A stretch of 5,541 bases of DNA from JAJTFW01 sp964584995 (lineage in GTDB: Bacteria; Bacteroidota; Bacteroidia; AKYH767-A; OLB10): NCBI GenBank assembly GCA_964584995.1, contig CAZPCA010000162.1:1-5541 (forward strand), read 5' to 3'. A program made the translations under genes and the position numbers. Shown piece by piece: positions 1-4,680 of the stretch (within the stretch, counting starts at the first letter, position 1; every line of letters begins with the position of its first letter). A model generated the notes under the pieces. The model saw only the letters and a program-made list of their open reading frames with translations, was not told the origin of the DNA and ran no database searches.

Positions 1-387
1 GACAGCACTCTGCATGTGCAGGACTTCAGGGATGTGACACGGTACATCACAGGTACATACGATCTCGAAATCCTGACCACTCCGAGAATTTATATCAATG
101 GTGTCAACATCACACAGAGCAAAACCACCACGGTGCAAATTCCAACGCCGGGCTTGGCTACGCTCCAATGCAATGCACCTGGTTACGGCGATATCCTGAT
201 GGAAGAAAAGAACCAGCTCAGGTGGGTGGACAGGATCGATATCCATTCAACAAAAGAAAGTGTGGTACTTCAGCCGGGATTGTATCGCATCATTTTCCGC
301 CCCAAAAATTCCCAGTCGGTCATCTACACCATTGAGAAGACATTCCGCATAGCTTCTGGATCCAGTATCAGTGTACCCATCAATTGA
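1..387 (+). CDS. C-terminal part of a protein, possibly VWA-domain family (5' end outside window)
   Basis: The reading frame is open from base 1 (DSTLHVQDF...) to the TGA at 385-387, so this is the last 128 codons of a longer gene. The GTG at 16 is probably an internal valine rather than a start, since the frame continues upstream without a stop. The visible part is rich in beta-strand-like segments with no membrane segment: TGTYDLEILTTPRIYINGV, then VQIPTPGLATL, then VVLQPGLYRIIFRPKN, ending in EKTFRIASGSSISVPIN. This succession of short strands, with a 'PG.YR..FR' turn and a final 'F.I.SG.S' strand, reminds me of the C-terminal region of Bacteroidota proteins annotated as von Willebrand factor A-domain proteins. 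The VWA domain itself would lie upstream and cannot be seen, so that name is an inference from memory. The next gene starts 33 bases later on the same strand, so the two could be co-transcribed. Confidence 0.6.
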   Translation, partial: DSTLHVQDFRDVTRYITGTYDLEILTTPRIYINGVNITQSKTTTVQIPTPGLATLQCNAPGYGDILMEEKNQLRWVDRIDIHSTKESVVLQPGLYRIIFRPKNSQSVIYTIEKTFRIASGSSISVPIN

Positions 388-420
388 ACTAGCTCTCCAT
401 TTATTCTTGTATCCGATACC

Positions 421-1386
421 ATGAAAAAATATACGTTCACAGAAAAAAAAGATACCCGATCTGGATTCGGGGCAGGATTGAATGAACTTGGCCGTAAAAA
501 CCCCAATGTCGTTGCCTTGTGTGCCGACCTCACCGGCTCGTTGAAGATGGATGCCTTTGCAAAGGAATTCCCTCAACGATTTTTCCAGACGGGCATCGCT
601 GAAGCCAACATGATGGGAATAGCGGCAGGCCTCACCATTGGAGGCAAAATACCCTTTACCGGAACATTCGCCAACTTCAGTACAGGCCGCGTGTACGACC
701 AAATACGACAATCCATCGCCTATGCGGGCAAAAACGTTAAAATCTGTGCATCTCATGCGGGCCTTACACTCGGCGAAGACGGAGCTACGCACCAGATTCT
801 TGAGGATATCGGTCTCATGCGTATGCTTCCCGGAATGGTGGTCATAAATCCCTGTGATTACAACCAGACCAAGGCGGCAACACTCGCCATTGCCGACTAT
901 GATGGCCCCGTTTACCTGCGCTTCGGAAGGCCCTCTGTGCCCAATTTCACCGATCCGGACCAGCATTTTGAAATCGGAAAGGCTTTACTCTTAAGAGAAG
1001 GGAGCGACGTAACCATCGCGGCTACCGGACATCTTGTCTGGCCGGCATTGGAAGCTGCCGAAGCATTGGCTGCTCAAGGGATATCAGCCGAAGTCATCAA
1101 TGTACATACCATCAAACCGCTCGATGAAGAAACGCTGATCAAATCAGTGGATAAAACTGGTTGTCTGGTTTCAGCCGAAGAACACAATCGGTTCGGGGGA
1201 CTCGGCGAGGCCATCGCGCAAGTGCTGAGCACCCGGCATCCTGCACCGCAGGAGTTTGTCGCTGTGAACGATAGCTTCGGTGAAAGCGGCACGCCGGAAC
1301 AACTCATGAAAAAGTACGGGCTGGATACTCCGCACATCGTGATGGCGGCAGAAAAGGTTTTGCAACGCAAACGGGTGCATGCCTGA
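421..1386 (+). CDS. transketolase, C-terminal subunit (split transketolase)
   Basis: This 321-residue protein matches the C-terminal half of transketolase: a pyrimidine-binding domain (about residues 10-175) followed by the transketolase C-terminal domain (about 190-312). In GIAEANMMGIAAGL (58-71), Glu61 is in the position of the catalytic glutamate that activates the aminopyrimidine of thiamine diphosphate. Other family hallmarks are FTGTFANF (79-86), AGLTLGEDGATHQ (113-125), YLRFGRP (165-171) and the IKPLD motif (231-235). The enzyme transfers two-carbon ketol units between sugar phosphates in the cytoplasmic non-oxidative pentose phosphate pathway. A half-length protein needs the separate N-terminal subunit, which binds the diphosphate and Mg. 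The gene just upstream is not that subunit, which is unusual because the two halves are often adjacent. The ATG at 421 gives the expected N-terminus (MKKYTFTEKKDTRSGFG); no Shine-Dalgarno sequence precedes it. A related paralogue such as a 1-deoxyxylulose-5-phosphate synthase fragment is less likely given the length and motifs. Confidence 0.93.
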   Translation: MKKYTFTEKKDTRSGFGAGLNELGRKNPNVVALCADLTGSLKMDAFAKEFPQRFFQTGIAEANMMGIAAGLTIGGKIPFTGTFANFSTGRVYDQIRQSIAYAGKNVKICASHAGLTLGEDGATHQILEDIGLMRMLPGMVVINPCDYNQTKAATLAIADYDGPVYLRFGRPSVPNFTDPDQHFEIGKALLLREGSDVTIAATGHLVWPALEAAEALAAQGISAEVINVHTIKPLDEETLIKSVDKTGCLVSAEEHNRFGGLGEAIAQVLSTRHPAPQEFVAVNDSFGESGTPEQLMKKYGLDTPHIVMAAEKVLQRKRVHA

Positions 1387-1387
1387 G

Positions 1388-1410
1388 ATGCTGCCCCAGC
1401 ATTGTTTTTT
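1388..1410 (+). terminator. likely intrinsic terminator after the transketolase gene
   Basis: Directly after the stop codon is a perfect 6-bp stem, ATGCTG-CCC-CAGCAT (1388-1402), with a three-base loop, followed by TGTTTTTT (1403-1410). A stem followed at once by a run of six T is the form of a factor-independent terminator. The stem is short and half A/T, so termination may be only partial. Its position suggests that the sigma-factor gene downstream has its own promoter. Confidence 0.55.
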
Positions 1411-1469
1411 AAAGCTGTTAAACCTTCCGGAACTACAGTGCTCCAACAGCGGGATTTTCCTGCTCCACC

Positions 1470-2021
1470 ATGACGGAATACACAGATGCAGAACTCATCG
1501 ACCTCTTCCGTGGAACGGATAGCAACCGCCATTACGCTTTCAACCTCATTGTCCAGCGTTATCAGCAAAGGGTTTACCAGCATATCAGGAGGATGGTCAT
1601 AGACCATGACGACACCAACGATCTCGTTCAAAACACCTTTATCAAAGTATGGCAGCACCTGGACGAATTCAGGCAAGATAGTCAACTTTTCACCTGGATT
1701 TACCGCATCGCAACCAATGAATGCCTCGGGTTCCTGAAACAAAAACGAAAACGATTCTTCCTGCCCATCAACGATGTGGAGGGAGAGTTGAACCAGTTGC
1801 TGGAACGCACCGCATCACCGGACTATACCAAACTCGAACTAAAACTTCAGCAATCCATCCTGCGCTTGCCGGAGAAGCAAAGGCTGGTGTTCCATCTCCG
1901 CTACTACGAAAACATGAAATACGAAACCATGTCTGAAATACTGGGCACCTCCGTAGGAGCGCTTAAGGCATCTTATCACCACGCGGCTGCGAAAATCGAA
2001 AAATACCTCCAGGAAAATTAA
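1470..2021 (+). CDS. RNA polymerase sigma factor, ECF (sigma-70 family group 4)
   Basis: This 183-residue protein has only the two conserved regions of an extracytoplasmic-function sigma factor. Region 2 spans about 24-95: FNLIVQRYQQRVYQHIR, the core-binding stretch DDTNDLVQNTFIKVWQHLDEF (47-67), and TWIYRIATNECLGFLKQKRKR (75-95), which includes the -10 recognition helix. Region 4 spans about 126-180, with LPEKQRLVFHLRYYENM and a helix-turn-helix in YETMSEILGTSVGALKASYH (151-170) that should read the -35 element. It would direct RNA polymerase to a small regulon, usually one that includes its own operon. The ATG at 1470 gives the usual ECF opening (MTEYTDAELIDLF). The next gene, 34 bases downstream, encodes a single-pass membrane protein that fits as its anti-sigma factor, and a secreted protein follows that. 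The lack of a clear TAnnTTTG promoter in the 83-base upstream gap agrees with transcription by an alternative sigma, perhaps itself. Class is certain; regulon unknown. Confidence 0.95.
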   Translation: MTEYTDAELIDLFRGTDSNRHYAFNLIVQRYQQRVYQHIRRMVIDHDDTNDLVQNTFIKVWQHLDEFRQDSQLFTWIYRIATNECLGFLKQKRKRFFLPINDVEGELNQLLERTASPDYTKLELKLQQSILRLPEKQRLVFHLRYYENMKYETMSEILGTSVGALKASYHHAAAKIEKYLQEN

Positions 2022-2055
2022 ACCCTGCCCACTTCCTGAACTCCAAACCCCGATA

Positions 2056-2508
2056 ATGAAAGAAGCTGAAGAAAACCAGGACGAACTGAGAGATTTCCCT
2101 ATCCTGTATTCGGTAGGAAGAAATTTCCAATACCACGCTCCTGAAAAGTATTTTGAAAAACTGGGAGATGCACTGCAGCAGAAAACCAGTGCGCCAGAGA
2201 AAAAGCCGATATTACTCAGCTTTTTTCGGCCCGCCCTTGCTGGAGTTTTTGCCTTGCTTCTCATTTTGGGGGCCTGGCTGTCCACTTCGGTAGAAGAAAT
2301 GCCGGTAGTACAGAACAAACAGCCCTTAGACCGCACCATCTCCACGGAAGCGATCATTGAAAGCGGATATTACCTAGAGCTCGACGAGACTCTGCTCACC
2401 GATGCACTGATCGAAACAGGCGCTGTTGAAGCCCCCGATGTTGACAATGAACTAGTAGACTACCTGATTCATTACACCAATGAAGAAGAACTCACAACAG
2501 CTTTATAA
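2056..2508 (+). CDS. single-pass membrane protein, probable anti-sigma factor for the upstream ECF sigma
   Basis: This 150-residue protein has a charged N-terminal part (1-50), one clear hydrophobic segment (about 56-76, PALAGVFALLLILGAWLS, with Arg58 at its cytoplasmic edge) and an acidic C-terminal part (77-150). The positive-inside rule places the N-terminus in the cytoplasm, where it could bind the sigma factor, and the C-terminus in the periplasm. The stretch HAPEKYFEKLGDAL (27-40) resembles the 'P.gYFe.L' motif that I recall from small membrane proteins beside ECF sigma genes in Bacteroidota. No zinc-binding HxxxCxxC anti-sigma motif is present, and there is no cysteine at all. The C-terminus holds two similar acidic stretches, YYLELDETLLTDAL (105-118) and YLIHYTNEEELTTAL (136-150). 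The gene lies 34 bases after the sigma gene and 16 bases before the exported protein, with no promoter or terminator in either gap, so one operon is likely. The anti-sigma role is inferred from topology and position. Confidence 0.8.
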   Translation: MKEAEENQDELRDFPILYSVGRNFQYHAPEKYFEKLGDALQQKTSAPEKKPILLSFFRPALAGVFALLLILGAWLSTSVEEMPVVQNKQPLDRTISTEAIIESGYYLELDETLLTDALIETGAVEAPDVDNELVDYLIHYTNEEELTTAL

Positions 2509-2524
2509 ATCACCCCTACATACC

Positions 2525-3013
2525 ATGAAAAACATTTTTCGACTCCTGCTCCTTATTCTTGTATTGACGTCTTCCTTTGATTCGCTCCTAGCCCAAGGGC
2601 CTCCAGCAGGCCATCGCCCTCCCTCGGAGAGAAAAGAGGACATCGAAGCCCTGAAAGTCGGCTTTCTCACCCGTCGTTTGCAACTCAGTCCCGAAGAGGC
2701 AAAGAAATTCTGGCCCGTTTACAACCAATATACGGCTGAGATGCAAGGCATACGGGAAGCCCGTTTCGCCAAGCTGAAGGAACTCAAAGATGATTTCGAT
2801 AATATGAACGAAAAGGATGCGGAGAAGATAGTGGATGGTGAAATCGTATTCCGCCAACAGGAGCTGGATGTCTTGAAGAAATACCATGCGCAGTTCAAAC
2901 AGATACTTCCCATAAAAAAGGTGGCGAAACTATATCGGGCCGAGGAAGATTTCAAGCGGGAATTGCTGGACCGCATCCGAGACCGCAGAGACCGTAAACC
3001 CGGCGAACGCTGA
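2525..3013 (+). CDS. small exported helical protein, probable periplasmic sensor for the ECF sigma system (Spy/CpxP-like)
   Basis: From the ATG at 2525 this is a 162-residue precursor with a typical Sec signal peptide: MKNIFR, a leucine-rich core (7-16) and a likely cleavage site near LLA-Q (21-24). An in-frame ATG at 2480 would add 15 polar residues before the signal and overlap the previous gene by 29 bases, so I prefer 2525. The mature part is highly charged, cysteine-free and apparently almost all alpha-helical. It opens with IEALKVGFLTRRLQLSPEEA (40-59) and continues with KKFWPVYNQY (60-69). The form 'FLT..L.L.PEEA..FWPVY..Y' recalls the helical repeat of Spy/CpxP and CnrX proteins, and of Bacteroidota proteins labelled 'sensor of ECF-type sigma factor'. 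A second basic helical region covers 128-155. As the third gene behind a sigma factor and a membrane protein, it probably reports on the envelope state, but the signal is unknown. A plain periplasmic chaperone is the main alternative. A strong terminator follows directly. Confidence 0.82.
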   Translation: MKNIFRLLLLILVLTSSFDSLLAQGPPAGHRPPSERKEDIEALKVGFLTRRLQLSPEEAKKFWPVYNQYTAEMQGIREARFAKLKELKDDFDNMNEKDAEKIVDGEIVFRQQELDVLKKYHAQFKQILPIKKVAKLYRAEEDFKRELLDRIRDRRDRKPGER

Positions 3014-3014
3014 C

Positions 3015-3050
3015 AAAAAAAGGGACGAATTCGTCCCTTTTCATTTTTTT
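3015..3050. terminator. bidirectional intrinsic terminator between convergent genes
   Basis: Bases 3018-3041 form a perfect 24-base palindrome with core GGGACGAATTCGTCCC. It can fold into a 10-bp stem with an AATT loop. On the plus strand TTTTCATTTTTTT follows the stem (3038-3050). On the minus strand the A run at 3015-3021 reads as seven T. It therefore fits an intrinsic terminator in both directions, ending the sigma operon (stop at 3011-3013) and pdhB (stop at 3066-3068), which converge across a 52-base gap. Confidence 0.9.
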
Positions 3051-3065
3051 CAAGGTGGCAAGCCA

Positions 3066-4049
3066 TCAAGCTTTCATATACATCACTTCTTTCACTGCCT
3101 TGATGACTCTGGCAGGATTTGGCAGATATGCCTCTATCAAGGTAGGAGCATAAGGCAACGGCACATCACCGCCCATGACTCTCAATACAGGAGCGTCCAG
3201 ATGGTCAAAGGCCCGCTTTTGCACCATGAAGGTCACTTCGGAAGCGATAGAGGCCAGAGGCCAGCTTTCCTCTACGATGACCAGACGATTGGTCTTTTTC
3301 ACCGACTGTACGATGGTATTATAATCGATCGGCCGTACGGATCGTAAATCGATTACTTCGGCATTGATGTTTTCCGCCGCCAGCTCCTCGGCGGCTTTTA
3401 GCGCCACCTTCATCATCTTACCAAAGGAAACAATGGTTACGTCTGTACCTTCCCGTTTGATATCGGCCACACCTATCGGCATAAGATATTCACCATCCGG
3501 CACCATGCCCTTATCTCCGTACATCTGCTCGGACTCCATGAAGATAACCGGGTCATTATCGCGAATAGCTGTTTTCAGCAAGCCCTTGGCGTCGGCCGGA
3601 TTTGAGGGTACGACTACCTTAAGTCCTGGACAGTTAGCGTACCAGTTTTCGAATGCCTGGCTGTGTTGTGAACTGAGCATGCCCGCAGAAGCCGTCGGAC
3701 CTCTGAAAACAATGGGAACATTGAAATGGCCTCCACTCATACTCATCATCTTCGCCGCCGAATTGATGACCTGATCGATGGCCACCAGCGAGAAATTGAA
3801 GGTCATGAACTCGATGACAGGTCGCAATCCGTTCATGGCTGCACCCACACCTATGCCTGCAAAACCCAACTCGGCAATGGGTGTATCGATTACCCGCTTG
3901 GGACCGAATTCATCCAGCATACCCTGACTCACCTTGTAAGCACCGTTGTACTGTGCCACTTCCTCACCCATTAAAAAAACAGAAGGATCGCGGCGCATCT
4001 CCTCGGATAAAGCCTCCCGCAGGGCTTCACGAAATTGTAGCTCTCTCAT
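3066..4049 (-). CDS. pdhB: pyruvate dehydrogenase E1 component, beta subunit
   Basis: This 327-residue protein matches the beta subunit of the alpha2-beta2 E1 component of 2-oxo acid dehydrogenase complexes. E1 decarboxylates pyruvate with thiamine diphosphate and reductively acetylates the lipoyl groups of E2, supplying acetyl-CoA. MRELQFREALREALSEEM opens the pyrimidine-binding domain. IDTPIAELGFAGIGVGAAM (54-72) carries Glu60, which aligns with the catalytic glutamate of the E1 beta family. SSQHSQAFE (126-134) holds the conserved active-site histidine, His129. DLRSVRPID (234-242) marks the C-terminal domain, followed by the late VMGGDVPLPYAP (291-302). Full length for the family. The alpha subunit and E2 are not in the window; in Bacteroidota the beta gene is often separate from them. 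A branched-chain 2-oxo acid dehydrogenase beta subunit is the close alternative, but the sequence reads as the pyruvate type. The ATG is preceded by a short A-rich leader and a good promoter, so transcription is probably independent of the TPR gene upstream. Confidence 0.94.
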   Translation of the reverse strand: MRELQFREALREALSEEMRRDPSVFLMGEEVAQYNGAYKVSQGMLDEFGPKRVIDTPIAELGFAGIGVGAAMNGLRPVIEFMTFNFSLVAIDQVINSAAKMMSMSGGHFNVPIVFRGPTASAGMLSSQHSQAFENWYANCPGLKVVVPSNPADAKGLLKTAIRDNDPVIFMESEQMYGDKGMVPDGEYLMPIGVADIKREGTDVTIVSFGKMMKVALKAAEELAAENINAEVIDLRSVRPIDYNTIVQSVKKTNRLVIVEESWPLASIASEVTFMVQKRAFDHLDAPVLRVMGGDVPLPYAPTLIEAYLPNPARVIKAVKEVMYMKA

Positions 4050-4065
4050 ACAGTGTTATTGGTTG

Positions 4066-4097
4066 CAAAAATAACTGAAACTTCCGTCCGCAAACAA
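4066..4097 (-). promoter_or_regulatory. probable pdhB promoter (Bacteroidota type)
   Basis: Read on the minus strand, TATTTTTG (4073 to 4066) matches the Bacteroidota -7 consensus TAnnTTTG exactly. A TTG at 4097-4095 lies 21 bases upstream and a TTTG at 4094-4091 lies 17 bases upstream; either suits the -33 element. Transcription would start near 4060, leaving a leader of about ten bases before the pdhB ATG at 4049. No Shine-Dalgarno sequence is present, which is normal for this phylum. Confidence 0.65.
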
Positions 4098-4111
4098 GCT
4101 GGGGATACAGG

Positions 4112-4125
4112 ATTACCAAGGTAAT
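4112..4125. repeat. short inverted repeat upstream of the pdhB promoter
   Basis: ATTACC-AA-GGTAAT is a perfect pair of 6-base arms around a two-base centre. Outer TAC (4107-4109) and GTA (4126-4128 region) add a slightly off-register extension. The loop is too small for a good RNA hairpin and no T run follows, so a terminator for the TPR gene is unlikely. It lies about 50-65 bases upstream of the predicted pdhB start site, where a dimeric regulator could bind. No regulator can be named. Confidence 0.3.
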
Positions 4126-4161
4126 GTAAAAGATATACCCTTGAATGTATGATGAACAAAA

Positions 4162-4479
4162 TCAATCTATTTCATCCAGGAGAAAGTTGAGTTCGGCAGC
4201 GGTATGCCGGTCACCCCTTTCCGCGGCCAGCCCAAGCCCTCTTTCCAGCACCTCTCTTGCTTCTCCTAAGCGGTCTGCATTCTTCAACAACACCGCCAAT
4301 TGATAGTACAAAGGAAGATAATCCGGATGCAGGGAGCGCAAACCCAGTAACAGACCCAACGCTTTTTCACGGTGGGATGGACTTCCGGCAAATTCAAGGG
4401 CAAGCGCATACATGCAAAAGGCATCCTGAGGATTTTCCTTCAGCATTTCTTCCAGCGCTGCTACTCGTTCGGGGTTCAT
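4162..4479 (-). CDS. small tetratricopeptide-repeat (TPR) protein
   Basis: This 105-residue protein has no signal peptide or membrane segment and is probably cytoplasmic. It consists of paired amphipathic helices. The clearest TPR unit is about 52-85 (PDYLPLYYQLAVLLKNADRL, then GEAREVLERGL), with the Tyr/Leu/Ala pattern of the consensus. A second, weaker unit covers about 17-51 (NPQDAFCMYALALEFAG and EKALGLLLGLRSLHP). A final helix (87-103) may cap the array. TPR proteins bind other proteins; no enzymatic function is expected and no partner is evident. It lies upstream of pdhB on the same strand with a 112-base gap, and divergent from etfB. A promoter-like sequence stands only seven bases before its ATG. 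The start at 4479 is supported by that promoter and by the MNPERVAALEEML opening, in which the first helix begins at once. The biological role is unknown. Confidence 0.85.
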   Translation of the reverse strand: MNPERVAALEEMLKENPQDAFCMYALALEFAGSPSHREKALGLLLGLRSLHPDYLPLYYQLAVLLKNADRLGEAREVLERGLGLAAERGDRHTAAELNFLLDEID

Positions 4480-4486
4480 AGTCTGG

Positions 4487-4521
4487 CAAAGGTAAAGCGC
4501 TAATAGGATGCAATTCGCAAA
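4487..4521 (-). promoter_or_regulatory. probable promoter of the TPR gene, giving a near-leaderless transcript
   Basis: On the minus strand TACCTTTG (4494 to 4487) fits TAnnTTTG exactly. A TTTG at 4521-4518 lies 23 bases upstream, at the wide end of the accepted spacing; another TTG (4513-4511) lies 16 bases upstream. The start site would be expected five to eight bases beyond the box, on or next to the ATG at 4479. The transcript would thus have almost no leader. Confidence 0.5.
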
Positions 4522-4539
4522 AAAAGAAGCAAATGCGAA
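4514..4539. repeat. spaced inverted repeat in the TPR/etfB divergent region
   Basis: TTCGCA (4514-4519) and TGCGAA (4534-4539) are exact reverse complements separated by 14 bases of purine-rich sequence. Their centres are 20 bases apart, about two helical turns, so both arms face the same side of the DNA. The left arm overlaps the -33 region proposed for the TPR promoter. It could be an operator, but six-base arms can occur by chance. The rest of the 201-base divergent gap holds the two promoters and no sign of an RNA gene or small reading frame. Confidence 0.25.
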
Positions 4540-4630
4540 GGTTACTGATGAGTTTGCCTCATTCAGCGGTTGGGCGAGCAGAGCGGATGTGTCATGGATG
4601 TAAAAATGTAAGATACGCCTCTCAATTGTA

Positions 4631-4661
4631 TTGTCTTTTTGACGCGTTTCAAGTAGGTTTG
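4631..4661 (+). promoter_or_regulatory. probable etfBA promoter (Bacteroidota type)
   Basis: TTG (4631-4633), a 20-base spacer and TAGGTTTG (4654-4661) give an exact match to the phylum's -33/-7 consensus with ideal spacing. Transcription would begin around 4667, leaving about 14 bases before the etfB ATG at 4681. The position also argues against the TTG at 4666 as start codon, since it would lie at or before the transcript's first base. Confidence 0.75.
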
Positions 4662-4680
4662 CACTTTGAAATTCAAAGCC

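Noticed and set aside
402..409. TATTCTTG before the transketolase start, close to the TAnnTTTG box
   Set aside because: It has one mismatch in the core TTTG, and the only TTG upstream (384-386) is 15 bases away, too near for the usual spacing. Co-transcription with the upstream gene is equally possible.
247..966. Long open frame on the minus strand (239 codons)
   Set aside because: It lies opposite the first two genes, its translation has no recognisable family and is rich in residues typical of antisense frames, and transketolase in the other strand is certain.
1074..1742. Long minus-strand open frame across the transketolase end and sigma start
   Set aside because: It spans two well-supported plus-strand genes and the terminator between them, and its translation resembles no protein.
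1839..2357. Minus-strand open frame of 172 codons opposite the sigma and anti-sigma genes
   Set aside because: It is a mirror of the coding strand, without promoter or recognisable domains.
3364..3774. Plus-strand open frames opposite pdhB
   Set aside because: pdhB is unmistakable by motifs; these frames are low-complexity Ser/Ala/Leu shadows of it.
4547..4563. Small stem GATGAG-TTTGC-CTCATT in the divergent gap
   Set aside because: It has only five Watson-Crick pairs plus one G-T pair, no T run and no position relative to either promoter that suggests a role.
4666..4680. TTG start at 4666 for etfB
   Set aside because: The family N-terminus begins at MKILVCISNVPD (ATG 4681), and the predicted transcript starts at about 4667, after this codon begins.
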